Notes under the pieces: model-generated | The model's input: the letters and a program-made list of their open reading frames with translations, nothing else | The model's database searches: none | Told to the model about the DNA's origin: nothing | Made by a program: the position numbers and the translations under genes | In this document: one piece after another, positions 34,795-43,574 of the stretch | Position numbering within the stretch: the stretch's first letter is position 1 | How the letters are laid out: each line of letters begins with the position of its first letter | Source of the DNA: an uncultured Erythrobacter sp. | Lineage (GTDB): Bacteria > Pseudomonadota > Alphaproteobacteria > Sphingomonadales > Sphingomonadaceae | Assembly (NCBI GenBank): GCA_947501215.1 | Contig: CANMUS010000002.1 | Span: 737,726-801,725, forward strand | Length of the DNA: 64,000 nt | Reading direction: 5' to 3'

Positions 34795-35205
34795 ATGCGT
34801 AAGCTTCTGATCTCGACCATTTCTGCAATTTCGCTTGCTGCAGGCGGTGCCGCAGTGGCGCAGAGCGTTGGCGATCAGGCGATCCCGTCGGACCAGGATG
34901 ACGCGCTCGATGAGCCGGAAACCTGGAATTGCACCCGCATCCAGCCGGAATATTCGCGCTGGCTGGATGACGGCAACAGTCCGCAAAGCTGGCGCTATGT
35001 TGGCAAGACCTACCGCGATGCCGATACGGGCGAATTCTACACTTGGCAGGACTGGCTTGAGTGGGCGGAAGATGCCGGCTGCGGGGTTGCCCCCGTGGAG
35101 GAGATTCTCCCTTTCGCCCCACTTCTCGCACCAGCAATCACCGCGCTTGGGGTAGGAGGGCTATTGTCGAGCAGCAGCGGAGCCAGGCCTATGAGCCCGG
35201 GCTAG
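34795..35205 (+). CDS. Secreted protein of unknown function
   Basis: A 136-residue protein with a cleavable signal peptide (about 1-22, 'MRKLLISTISAISLAAGG'). The mature part is acidic and rich in Trp and Tyr ('SWRYVGKTYRDADTGEFYTW', 'WLEWAEDAGC'), with Cys46 and Cys96 that could pair. The C-terminal third is hydrophobic ('PFAPLLAPAITALGVGGLL') and ends in a Ser/Gly/Pro tail. It follows the exporter by 61 bases and may be co-transcribed. The 3' end overlaps the convergent protease gene by 45 bases. Confidence 0.65.
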   Translation: MRKLLISTISAISLAAGGAAVAQSVGDQAIPSDQDDALDEPETWNCTRIQPEYSRWLDDGNSPQSWRYVGKTYRDADTGEFYTWQDWLEWAEDAGCGVAPVEEILPFAPLLAPAITALGVGGLLSSSSGARPMSPG

Positions 35206-35934
35206 ATAAGCCGAGTTCTTCAGAAGTCTCTGCCGTATTGGGTCAGTGAATATCACAGCGACACCAAACGCTCTCTCTCGGCCGCTGTGCACCCCTATGA
35301 TCTGAAGATGCCCATCGCGCGTCTGCAAGATCGGTGCGCCGCTCCAGCCACGACCGGTATCACAGTCGTAATGCAATACCGCCGCTCCCGATGCCTGTGG
35401 AGAAGACGCACAAGTGCGTCGCAAGAGGCGTGGTCCGCCACTTCGTCGATCCATTCCGAAGAGGCTTACCGGCGCTCCGTCTTGCACTCGTTGCTTTCGA
35501 CCCAATTCTATCGGGCTGAATTCCACAGGAGCGGGTTTGGTCAAATGGAAGACCGCCCAGTCGGTCGCCCTGGAAAAGCGTCTGTCTACGGCCTGCCCGC
35601 CCTGTGCCATCAGGATCACATCTGATTTGAATGAAGCCTTCCCGCTTTTGTCATAGAGCACAAATTCACAGTTGTTCGAACGCATTGCTGACGTTCTCTT
35701 GCCGCCATCTACAGCAGCGTAATGCCCAACACCGACAATCGTCCGGCGATCCATCGCAAGAGTGGCGATACTGGACCATCGGGTGAGGCCCGATCTACAT
35801 TGCAAAAGACCGATGGAAGTGATGATCTGTCTAACCGGTTCCTGCGCCGCCAAGCGTCCTTCCATCCCATGAAATATCAGACCGAGCAGAACGGTGCCGA
35901 TGACGACTGTTTCCTTGATCATGGCTCGAACCAT
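35161..35934 (-). CDS. Trypsin-like serine protease, exported
   Basis: About 257 residues with an N-terminal membrane or signal segment (about 8-22 from Met3). The trypsin-fold catalytic residues are recognisable: His in 'IVGVGHYAAV', Asp in 'RATDWAVFHL' and Ser in 'DTGRGWSGAPI'. Paired cysteines surround the serine region ('RRTCASS', 'HYDCDTG'). Probably periplasmic. GTG 35940, ATG 35934 and ATG 35922 are all possible starts. It is convergent with the secreted protein gene. Any link to the peptide exporter is speculative. Confidence 0.75.
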   Translation of the reverse strand: MVRAMIKETVVIGTVLLGLIFHGMEGRLAAQEPVRQIITSIGLLQCRSGLTRWSSIATLAMDRRTIVGVGHYAAVDGGKRTSAMRSNNCEFVLYDKSGKASFKSDVILMAQGGQAVDRRFSRATDWAVFHLTKPAPVEFSPIELGRKQRVQDGAPVSLFGMDRRSGGPRLLRRTCASSPQASGAAVLHYDCDTGRGWSGAPILQTRDGHLQIIGVHSGRERAFGVAVIFTDPIRQRLLKNSAYLARAHRPGSAAARQ

Positions 35935-36017
35935 GAGCACTTGAGATCAAATCACAGCTAGGGAGCAAATCCGGTAAACTACCTAATGCTGGTCCTCCGA
36001 GCCTTATGGATGGAAGC

Positions 36018-37925
36018 TCATTTCAACGGCAAAATTTTCCCGATGATGTAATCGGCCGCCTCTTCCGGGCTCATCTCCACCGTGTTGACCCGGATTTCGG
36101 GATCCTCCGGTGCCTCGTAGGGGCTGTCGATGCCGGTGAAGTTCTTGAGCTTGCCCTCGCGGGCCTTCTTGTAGAGCCCCTTCACATCGCGCGCCTCGGC
36201 GACCTCCAGCGGCGTGTCGACGTGGATTTCGATGAACTCGCCCGCGTCGATCATGTCGCGTACCAGCTGGCGGTCTGCGCGGAACGGACTGATGAAGGCC
36301 GTCAAGACGATCAGCCCCGCATCGGTCATCAGCTTGGCGACCTCGCCGATGCGGCGGATGTTCTCGATCCGGTCGCTTTCGGTGAAACCCAGGTCCTTGT
36401 TCAGTCCGTGGCGGACGTTGTCGCCATCGAGCAGGAAGGTGTGGCGATTCATGATCGCCAGCTTCTTCTCCACCTCGTTGGCGATGGTCGACTTGCCCGA
36501 GCCGGACAGGCCGGTGAACCACAGCACGCGCGGTGTCTGGTTCTTCATTCCGGCGTGATGATCGCGGGTGATGTCGGTCGCCTGCCAGTGCACGTTCTGG
36601 CTCCGGCGGAGGCTGAAGTGCAGCATGCCGGCACCGACCGTGCGATTGCTGATCTTGTCGATCAGGATGAACCCGCCCAGCGCGCGGTTTTCCTCGTAGG
36701 GATCGAACACGATCCGCTTGTCGGTGGTGATCTCGCACACGCCGATCTGGTTGAGGTGCAGCGTCTGCGCGGCGAGATGGTCCATCGTGTTGACGTCGAT
36801 CTCGTATTTCGGCTCGGCGACGGTCACGCTGACCGTCTGCGTGCCGAGCTTGAGCCAATAGGCGCGACCGACCACCAGCGCTTCGTCGTCCATCCACACG
36901 ATGGTGCTTTCGAACTGGTCGGCCACCTCTGGCGGGTTGTCGGCGGCAGCGAGCACATCGCCGCGCGAGCAGTCGATCTCGTCCTCAAGTGTGATGGTGA
37001 CCGACTGGCCGGCAATCGCCTCGTCGAGCTCGCCCGACATCGTCACCACGGATTTCACCGTGCTCGTCTTGCCCGAAGGCAGCGAGCGCAGCGTATCGCC
37101 CGGCTTGACACTGCCGGTCGAAATCAGCCCGCTGAAGCCGCGGAAGTCGAGGTTGGGGCGGTTGACCCACTGCACCGGCATGCGGAACGGCTTGGCCAGA
37201 TTGGCAGCGCTGCGCACTTCGACCGCTTCGAGGTGATCGACCAGCGTGGGGCCGTCGTACCAGCTCGTATTGTCCGACGACGCGGTGATATTGTCGCCCG
37301 CGAGGCCCGAAATCGGGATGGCGGTAAAGCTCTCGATCCCGATGCTCCTGGCGAACTCTTCATAGTCCGCGACGATCGCATCGAACTTCGCCTGGTCGTA
37401 ACCGATCAGGTCCATCTTGTTCACGGCGAGGACGAGGTTCTTAATGCCGAGCTGATGGCATAGGAAGCTGTGGCGCTTGGTTTGCACCAGCACGCCCTTG
37501 CGCGCATCGATCAGGATGCAGGCGAGGTCGGCGGTCGAGGCGCCGGTGACCATGTTGCGCGTGTACTGCTCGTGACCCGGGCAATCGGCGACGATGAACT
37601 TGCGCTTCTCGGTCGCGAAAAAGCGATAGGCGACGTCGATCGTGATGCCCTGTTCGCGCTCGGCGGCGAGGCCATCGACCAGCAGGGCGAAATCGATCTC
37701 CTGCCCCTGCGTGCCGACGCGCTTGCTGTCGGCTTCGAGGCTGGCGAGCTGGTCCTCGAAGATCATCTTAGAATCGTAGAGCAGGCGGCCGATCAGGGTC
37801 GACTTGCCATCGTCCACGCTGCCGCAGGTGATGAAGCGCAGCATCGACTTGTTCTGGTGCTGCTCGAGATAGGCGTCGATGTCCTCGGCAATGAGGGCGT
37901 CGGTCTGGTACACGGGTTCGGTCAT
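36018..37925 (-). CDS. cysNC: Bifunctional sulfate adenylyltransferase subunit 1/adenylylsulfate kinase
   Basis: A 635-residue fusion. CysN part (1-440 or so): GTPase with '[14 protein letters not shown]', '[12 protein letters not shown]' and 'NKMDL'. CysC part (about 455-635): APS kinase with '[12 protein letters not shown]', '[16 protein letters not shown]' and 'FISPFRADR'. Together with CysD it makes APS and then PAPS for sulfate assimilation. The start overlaps the cysD stop (ATGA). Confidence 0.96.
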   Translation of the reverse strand: MTEPVYQTDALIAEDIDAYLEQHQNKSMLRFITCGSVDDGKSTLIGRLLYDSKMIFEDQLASLEADSKRVGTQGQEIDFALLVDGLAAEREQGITIDVAYRFFATEKRKFIVADCPGHEQYTRNMVTGASTADLACILIDARKGVLVQTKRHSFLCHQLGIKNLVLAVNKMDLIGYDQAKFDAIVADYEEFARSIGIESFTAIPISGLAGDNITASSDNTSWYDGPTLVDHLEAVEVRSAANLAKPFRMPVQWVNRPNLDFRGFSGLISTGSVKPGDTLRSLPSGKTSTVKSVVTMSGELDEAIAGQSVTITLEDEIDCSRGDVLAAADNPPEVADQFESTIVWMDDEALVVGRAYWLKLGTQTVSVTVAEPKYEIDVNTMDHLAAQTLHLNQIGVCEITTDKRIVFDPYEENRALGGFILIDKISNRTVGAGMLHFSLRRSQNVHWQATDITRDHHAGMKNQTPRVLWFTGLSGSGKSTIANEVEKKLAIMNRHTFLLDGDNVRHGLNKDLGFTESDRIENIRRIGEVAKLMTDAGLIVLTAFISPFRADRQLVRDMIDAGEFIEIHVDTPLEVAEARDVKGLYKKAREGKLKNFTGIDSPYEAPEDPEIRVNTVEMSPEEAADYIIGKILPLK

Positions 37926-38845
37926 CAGAAATAACCCTCCTGCTTCTTTTTCTCCATCGACGCGTCGCCCGCGTCCTTGTCGATCACACGGCCCTGGCGT
38001 TCGCTGGTAGTGGTCAGCAGCATTTCCTGCACCACCTCGCTCAGCGTGGCGGCCTCGCTCTCGACCGCGCCGGTCAGCGGGAAGCAGCCCAGCGTGCGGA
38101 AACGGATCGATTTCTCGGTGATCTCGGGGCGGTAGCCCATGACTTTTTCCAGCCGGTCGAGGTCGTCGGCCATGAACAGGCCGCCTTCATATTCGAAGGT
38201 CGGGCGCGGTGCGCTGAAATAGAGCGGCACGATCTCGATGTTCTCGGCCATGATGTACTGCCAGATGTCGAGTTCGGTCCAGTTGGAGAGCGGGAAGACG
38301 CGGATGCTCTCGCCCTTCTTCTTGCGCGCGTTGTAGAGGTTCCACAGCTCGGGGCGCTGGTTCTTCGGGTCCCAGCCGTGGCTGGCGGTGCGGAAGGAGA
38401 AGATGCGCTCCTTGGCGCGGCTCTTTTCCTCGTCGCGGCGGGCGCCGCCGAAGGCCGCGTCGAAGCCGTATTTGTCGAGCGCCTGCTTGAGCCCTTCGGT
38501 CTTCCACATATCGGTATGCAGCGGGCCATGGTCGAACGGGTTGATGCCGCGTTCCTTGGCTTCCGGGTTCTGATGGACGATCAGCTCCATGCCTGCATCC
38601 TGCGCGCTCTTCTCGCGCAGGGCGTACATGTCCTGGAACTTCCAGGTCGTGTCGACATGCATCAACGGGAAGGGCGGGGGCGAGGGATAGAATGCCTTCT
38701 TCGCCAGGTGCAGCATCACTGCGCTGTCCTTGCCGATCGAATAGAGCATCACCGGCTTCTCCGCCTCGGCAACCACTTCGCGCATGATGTGGATGCTTTC
38801 GGCCTCGAGGCGCTGGAGATGGGTAAGGGTCTTCGCGTCGCTCAT
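37925..38845 (-). CDS. cysD: Sulfate adenylyltransferase subunit 2
   Basis: A 306-residue PP-loop ATP pyrophosphatase-fold enzyme: '[19 protein letters not shown]' (PP-loop), '[12 protein letters not shown]', '[18 protein letters not shown]' and '[15 protein letters not shown]'. It forms sulfate adenylyltransferase with CysN. ATG 38845 has AGGAG nearby. A palindrome lies 50 bases upstream, next to a divergent LuxR-type regulator. Confidence 0.96.
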   Translation of the reverse strand: MSDAKTLTHLQRLEAESIHIMREVVAEAEKPVMLYSIGKDSAVMLHLAKKAFYPSPPPFPLMHVDTTWKFQDMYALREKSAQDAGMELIVHQNPEAKERGINPFDHGPLHTDMWKTEGLKQALDKYGFDAAFGGARRDEEKSRAKERIFSFRTASHGWDPKNQRPELWNLYNARKKKGESIRVFPLSNWTELDIWQYIMAENIEIVPLYFSAPRPTFEYEGGLFMADDLDRLEKVMGYRPEITEKSIRFRTLGCFPLTGAVESEAATLSEVVQEMLLTTTSERQGRVIDKDAGDASMEKKKQEGYF

Positions 38846-38894
38846 CGGAACTCCTTTTCGGCGGCGAGGGGTAGCGGACCGGCAATTGGATGGA

Positions 38895-38910
38895 CCTCCC
38901 AAATGGGAGG
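38895..38910. promoter_or_regulatory. Palindrome between cysD and the LuxR-type regulator
   Basis: CCTCCCAAATGGGAGG, a perfect 6-bp inverted repeat with spacer AAAT, in the 80-base divergent region. A TATATAC -10-like element follows on the + strand. Likely operator for the adjacent regulator. Confidence 0.55.
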
Positions 38911-38925
38911 CATTATATACCATGC

Positions 38926-39942
38926 ATGCGTATTCCGAATATTGGCGAGGTCGAACTGCTTGTCCCCTTGCAGGAGGGTGTTTTCGAGCAGCCGATGTGG
39001 GGCACGTTCCTGCGTCGCCTGAGGCGCGTAGCAGGCGTCGACAGTGCGATGATCCGCTTGAGTATTCCCGGCGCGCGGGACGAGATCGATCTCGTCGAGG
39101 GGAAAATGCGGGCATCGGCTGACCTGCCGCTCGCCGATCTGCGGGAGGGCCGCGTTTATTCGGCGGACGAATTGAGTGAGCCGGGGGCGGGCGGGCCGGA
39201 CATGCGCGTGATCCGGCTGGCGGGGGCAGAAGGGATAGAGGCGTGGATGGCGCTGCTAGGAGACGATATCGATGCCGAGCATTCGCGCCTGCTCACCGCT
39301 CTCGCGCCATATTTCCGCGTCGCCTTGCGCGTTCTTGCCAGCATGGAGCGCGAAAAAGCACGGGCCTCGCTGAGCGCGGATGCGCTGGCGCGGATGAACT
39401 TCGGCTGGGTCGCGCTGGACGAACGCTGCCGCATCGTCGAATGCGATCCCCAGGCGGACAGATTCCTCTCCCGGTCCGGGGCATTGCGGCGCGGCCCGTA
39501 TGATCGCCTGACACCTTCGTCGCCGGAACTCGACCGCCAGCTGACCGCGCTGGTACGCGAATGTGCTGCCGATCGGCACCTTCGCCCTCGCGCCATCAAT
39601 TTGAGCCGCGATCCCTGGGTGGAGGTGCTTGTATCGCCCGTCCATCTCGACACACTCGTGGGCGACAGCCGCGCGGTTGCCATGCTCTACCTTCGCGGCG
39701 ACCGCTCCTCCAGCGCGGACCGGCACGAGCAATTGGCCGACCTGTTCGACCTGACACCAGCCGAGGCGCGGCTGGCTTGGTCGCTATCGCAAGGGCTGTC
39801 GATCGCCGAAGCGGCGGAACAACACGGCCTGACCATCGAGACGGCGCGGTACTATTCGAAGAAGATCTACGCCAAGACCGGCGCGCGCGGGCAGGTCGAC
39901 CTCGTGCGCAACATCCTCACCGGAGTGCTGGCGTTGGCCTAG
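38926..39942 (+). CDS. LuxR-type helix-turn-helix regulator
   Basis: A 338-residue protein with an undefined N-terminal sensor part (about 1-265, possibly PAS-like around 155-250: '[20 protein letters not shown]') and a C-terminal LuxR-type DNA-binding domain ('[20 protein letters not shown]', '[20 protein letters not shown]'). It is divergent from cysD-cysNC and may regulate sulfate assimilation; that role is inferred from position. The ATG at 38926 is preferred over 38890, which would run through the palindrome. The stop overlaps the convergent gene by 4 bases. Confidence 0.8.
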   Translation: MRIPNIGEVELLVPLQEGVFEQPMWGTFLRRLRRVAGVDSAMIRLSIPGARDEIDLVEGKMRASADLPLADLREGRVYSADELSEPGAGGPDMRVIRLAGAEGIEAWMALLGDDIDAEHSRLLTALAPYFRVALRVLASMEREKARASLSADALARMNFGWVALDERCRIVECDPQADRFLSRSGALRRGPYDRLTPSSPELDRQLTALVRECAADRHLRPRAINLSRDPWVEVLVSPVHLDTLVGDSRAVAMLYLRGDRSSSADRHEQLADLFDLTPAEARLAWSLSQGLSIAEAAEQHGLTIETARYYSKKIYAKTGARGQVDLVRNILTGVLALA

Positions 39943-40667
39943 TCGGCCCGCGCGGTCAGGTCCGGCCAGAAAGCGTCGGCGCCGCGGGCGATCACGCTGT
40001 CGCCAAGCGCCTTGCTCCAATACGCATCGCCGCCGAACTCGCTGCGCCAGTGGCGAAGGCGGCCTGTCAGATCGTGGAGCGGATATTCCTGCGTGAAGCC
40101 GATCGCGCCATGGACCTGGTGGGCAATGCGCGCACCTTCGCTCGCCGCGCGATTGGCGCGCAGCTTGGCGGCAGCAATCTCGAATGCAGCATCGCCGCGG
40201 TCGAGCGCTTCGGCCACGCCCATCGCGGCGCAATTGGCGGCGGCCGCTTCGCAGGCGAATGTCGCCAGCTCTTGCTGCACTACCTGAAACTTGCCGAGCG
40301 GGCGGCCGAATTGCTGGCGCTCGTTCACGTAAGCAACGCTCATCGCCAATGCCGCATCGAGCGCGCCGGCGATCTGCGCCGCGCGGGCAAAAGCACCGAG
40401 ATGGAAATGCGCTTCGGTTCCTTCCTCTTCGCGGCTGGCGACGATTCGGTCGACCAGAGGCAGGCCGAGCGCGTGATAGCCGGCGAGGCGGAAGACGGTC
40501 AGCGCATCGACATGGTCCCCGCCGAAGCCGTCGCCCGCTTCGGACACGAGCAGCAATGGGAGACCGAGCTCGTCTAAGCGAGACCAATCGCTGTCGGTCG
40601 CAGCGGGCCCCAGCTCGGCGAACAGGGGATCGGCCATTTCGGCCAGCATTCGGCGGGTGTCGCTCAT
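39939..40667 (-). CDS. Short acyl-CoA dehydrogenase-like protein lacking the middle domain
   Basis: A 242-residue protein. The first 85 or so residues resemble the N-terminal helical domain ('LDELGLPLLLVSEAGDGFGG'). From about 100 on is the C-terminal helical domain ('YVNERQQFGRPLGKFQVVQQ', 'RIAHQVHGAIGFTQEYPLH'). The beta-barrel middle domain of about 100 residues is missing, and normal members have 340-400 residues. It overlaps the upstream full-length dehydrogenase (ATGA), so the two may form a heteromer. It may be a natural reduced subunit or an in-frame deletion. Confidence 0.75.
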   Translation of the reverse strand: MSDTRRMLAEMADPLFAELGPAATDSDWSRLDELGLPLLLVSEAGDGFGGDHVDALTVFRLAGYHALGLPLVDRIVASREEEGTEAHFHLGAFARAAQIAGALDAALAMSVAYVNERQQFGRPLGKFQVVQQELATFACEAAAANCAAMGVAEALDRGDAAFEIAAAKLRANRAASEGARIAHQVHGAIGFTQEYPLHDLTGRLRHWRSEFGGDAYWSKALGDSVIARGADAFWPDLTARAD

Positions 40668-41800
40668 CTCAGTCCTAGTCCCCGCGCAATGATGCCCTTG
40701 AGGATTTCGCGCGTTCCGCCGCGCAACGAGAAGCTGGGCGCGACCTGTAGCAGATAGGCCGTGACGCTCGCCAAGACCTCGTCGCCGGACAGGTCCATCT
40801 CGATGGCGCCTTGCACCAGCTCGGGGATCGCCTGTTCGTAGGCATTGCCGAGATCCTTGACCATGGTCGCCTCCAGCGCGGGATCTTCGCCCCGCGCGAG
40901 CTTGGCTGCGACCGATGCGCTCATCAGGCGCAAGGTCCACGCGTCCGACGCCAGCCTGCCGACGAGATCCCAAGTCGCAGGATCGGCGTGCTTCTCGGCA
41001 TGACGCACCAGTTCCAGGAACAGCACCATCGAAGACAGATACCGCTCCGGCCCCGAACGCTCGAGCGACAGCTCCGCCGTTGCCTGTCGCCAGCCTTGGC
41101 CTTCCTCTCCGAGCAGTGTGGAGGCGGGCAGGCGCACATCCTCGAAGAACACTTCGTTGAACTCGTGCGCACCGGTGAGATCGATGATCGGCTTTACCGA
41201 GACACCCGGCGCATCCATCGGAATGACGAATTGCGACAGGCCCTGCTGGCGCTCCGAGCCCGCTTCGGAGCGGATCAGCGCGATCATGAAATGCGACCAG
41301 TGCGCGCCGGTGGTCCAGACCTTCTGCCCGTTAATGATCCACTCGTCTCCATCGCGTCGTGCGGATGTCCTGACGGAGGCGAGGTCCGAGCCCGAGTTCG
41401 GTTCGGACAAACCGATGCACGCGAATACTTCGCCGCGCGCCATGCCGGGCACCCAGCGCTCCTTCAACTCGTCGTTGCCGAGCCGCAGCAGCAGCGGCCC
41501 GCTCTGCCGGTCCGCAATCCAGTGCGCGCCGACCGGAGCGCCGGCAGCCAGCAATTCCTCGATCACCACATAGCGCTCGAGCTGGCTGCGCTCGTGGCCA
41601 CCATACTCTTTCGGCCAGGTCATGCCGAGCAGCCCTGCCTCACCGAGCCTGCGGCTGAAGTCCGGATCGGCCTTGGTCCAGCAATTGGCCCGGCGCACCG
41701 GATCGCGCTCGCCATGCTCGGCCACCAGCGCGCGAACCGTGGCGCGCAGTTCGGGAGCGCTCTCCGGCCAGTCGACTGCTTCGGTGACGAAGGTCTGCAC
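40664..41800 (-). CDS. Acyl-CoA dehydrogenase
   Basis: A 378-residue flavoprotein: N-terminal helical domain, middle domain with 'ACIGLSEPNSGSDLASVRT' and 'WIINGQKVWTTGAHWSHF', and C-terminal domain ending 'SLRGGTREILKGIIARGLGL'. The GTG start at 41800 has AGAGGAGA at good spacing; no ATG is near. It is the first of a two-gene operon, divergent from an aldehyde dehydrogenase gene. The substrate is unknown. Confidence 0.9.
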   Translation of the reverse strand: MQTFVTEAVDWPESAPELRATVRALVAEHGERDPVRRANCWTKADPDFSRRLGEAGLLGMTWPKEYGGHERSQLERYVVIEELLAAGAPVGAHWIADRQSGPLLLRLGNDELKERWVPGMARGEVFACIGLSEPNSGSDLASVRTSARRDGDEWIINGQKVWTTGAHWSHFMIALIRSEAGSERQQGLSQFVIPMDAPGVSVKPIIDLTGAHEFNEVFFEDVRLPASTLLGEEGQGWRQATAELSLERSGPERYLSSMVLFLELVRHAEKHADPATWDLVGRLASDAWTLRLMSASVAAKLARGEDPALEATMVKDLGNAYEQAIPELVQGAIEMDLSGDEVLASVTAYLLQVAPSFSLRGGTREILKGIIARGLGLR

Positions 41801-41924
41801 GCATTCTCCTCTCACGGCCTCTCTCACCAATTTGCCGCCGCACCGCAAGACCCGTTGCAACGAGCAACGAATCCCGACAGTGTATCGGCAAAAGAAACGA
41901 GTCCCCAATTTGCGAGGAGAGACC

Positions 41925-43346
41925 ATGACCGATTACAAGAACCTCATCGACGGCGAGATGGTCGACAACGGCGAATGGCTGGATGTGCTTAACCCGGCCA
42001 ACGAGCAGGTCGTCGGCCGGGTGCCCGCCTGCGGCAAGGACGAGCTGGACCGCGCCGTCGCCGCCGCGCGCCGCGCATTCAAGGACTGGCGCAAGACCTC
42101 GCAGGAAGAGCGCCAGAAAGTCGTCCATGGCATTGCTGCCGCGATCAAGGACAATGCCGACGAGCTGTTTCGCCTGCTGACCACCGAACAGGGCAAGCCG
42201 CATGCGCAGGCCCAGCAGGAGATCTACGGCGCCGCGGGCCTCGCCGCAGCACAGTCAACACTGACGCTGGACGATGTCGTCAATCAGGACGACGACCAGC
42301 GCTTCAGCCGCACGCGCCGCGTGCCCGTGGGTGTGGTCGGCGGCATCGTGCCGTGGAACTTCCCCGTCATGATGGCGATCCAGAAGATCGTCCCCGCGCT
42401 GGTCGCAGGCTGCACCATAGTGCTGAAACCGTCGCCCTTCACGCCGCTCACGACGCTGCGAATTGCCGAGCTGATAAAGGACGTGGTTCCGGCAGGGACC
42501 GTCAACATCATCACCGGCGAGGATCACCTCGGCCCGATGATCACCGAGCACCCGGATATCGACAAGATCACCTTCACCGGCTCCACCGCGACCGGCAAGA
42601 AGATCATGGAGGGCGCATCGGGCGACCTCAAGCGGATCACGCTGGAACTCGGCGGCAACGATGCCTCGATCGTCCTGCCCGATGCCGATGTCGAGAAGGT
42701 GGCCGAACAGCTGTTCTGGTCCAGCTTCTCCAATGCCGGCCAAGTCTGCATCGCGGCCAAGCGCGTCTACATCCACAAGGACATCTACGACGATCTCAGC
42801 AAGGCGATCGCCGAATATGCCAAGAGCGTGGTCGTGGGCGACGGATCGCAGCAGGGGACTGGCGTCGGCCCGATCCAGAACAAGAAGCAGTACGATCGCG
42901 TGCTGGAGCTGATTCAGGACGCCAAGGACAATGGCTACAAGTTCCTGACCGGCGGCGACAAGGACCCGTCGGGCACCGGCTATTACGTGCCGATCACCAT
43001 CCTCGACAATCCGCCCGAAGACGCGCGGATCGTGGCCGAGGAACAATTCGGCCCGGTCATGCCGCTGCTCAAGTTCGACAGCATCGACGAAGTCATCGAG
43101 CGGGCGAACAATTCGGAATACGGCCTCGCCGGTGCGGTCTGGACCAAGGATACCGACAAGGGCGTCGAGATCGCCGAGCAGCTCGAAACCGGTACGGTGT
43201 GGATCAACGAATTCATGCACCTGTCGCCCTTCTCGCCCTTCGGCGGGCACAAGCAGTCGGGCTTCGGCGCAGAATACGGCGTCGACGGATTGAAGGAATT
43301 TACCTACCCGCAGGTGATCACGGTCAAGCGCGACGCGGTCGTCTGA
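41925..43346 (+). CDS. NAD(P)-dependent aldehyde dehydrogenase
   Basis: A 473-residue enzyme with general base Glu241 ('LELGGND') and catalytic Cys275 ('NAGQVCIAAKR'). Other signatures: 'GIVPWNFPVMM', 'FTGSTATGKKI', 'EEQFGPVMP' and 'PFGGHKQSGFG'. ATG 41925 follows GAGGAGAG. The substrate cannot be told from sequence. Confidence 0.93.
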   Translation: MTDYKNLIDGEMVDNGEWLDVLNPANEQVVGRVPACGKDELDRAVAAARRAFKDWRKTSQEERQKVVHGIAAAIKDNADELFRLLTTEQGKPHAQAQQEIYGAAGLAAAQSTLTLDDVVNQDDDQRFSRTRRVPVGVVGGIVPWNFPVMMAIQKIVPALVAGCTIVLKPSPFTPLTTLRIAELIKDVVPAGTVNIITGEDHLGPMITEHPDIDKITFTGSTATGKKIMEGASGDLKRITLELGGNDASIVLPDADVEKVAEQLFWSSFSNAGQVCIAAKRVYIHKDIYDDLSKAIAEYAKSVVVGDGSQQGTGVGPIQNKKQYDRVLELIQDAKDNGYKFLTGGDKDPSGTGYYVPITILDNPPEDARIVAEEQFGPVMPLLKFDSIDEVIERANNSEYGLAGAVWTKDTDKGVEIAEQLETGTVWINEFMHLSPFSPFGGHKQSGFGAEYGVDGLKEFTYPQVITVKRDAVV

Positions 43347-43374
43347 GCACATCGGACTGCGTCAATTCTACAGG

Positions 43375-43405
43375 CTACGCCAGCGGCATGCAGCTGCTGG
43401 CGTAG
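43375..43405 (+). terminator. Hairpin after the aldehyde dehydrogenase gene
   Basis: CTACGCCAGC (43375-43384) and GCTGGCGTAG (43396-43405), a perfect 10-bp stem with an 11-base loop, followed only by TCGTTTCG. A weak T-run makes termination likely but not certain. Confidence 0.55.
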
Positions 43406-43436
43406 TCGTTTCGATATCTCGAGCTAGTAAAAAGCT

Positions 43437-43574
43437 TTATCGGCGGCGAAATCGGGCGATGGAGGTTGAACCTTTCACCTCGCGGGCGAGAAAGGCGTTC
43501 GGTGCGGTCCCGAACAGATACTCGTCCTCCGCGTATCGCTTATTCCAGAAGGTCGCCTGATCCGCTTCGGCCAT
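43437..43574 (-). pseudogene. Truncated class I SAM-dependent methyltransferase
   Basis: 45 codons starting 'MAEADQATFWNKRYAEDEYL' then 'FGTAPNAFLAREV', the typical start of TehB-like methyltransferases. It then turns into 'KGSTSIARFRRR' and stops before motif I of the SAM-binding fold. It overlaps the end of the upstream MBL-rhodanese gene by 35 bases. The rest was probably lost in a rearrangement at about 43.45 kb. Confidence 0.65.
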
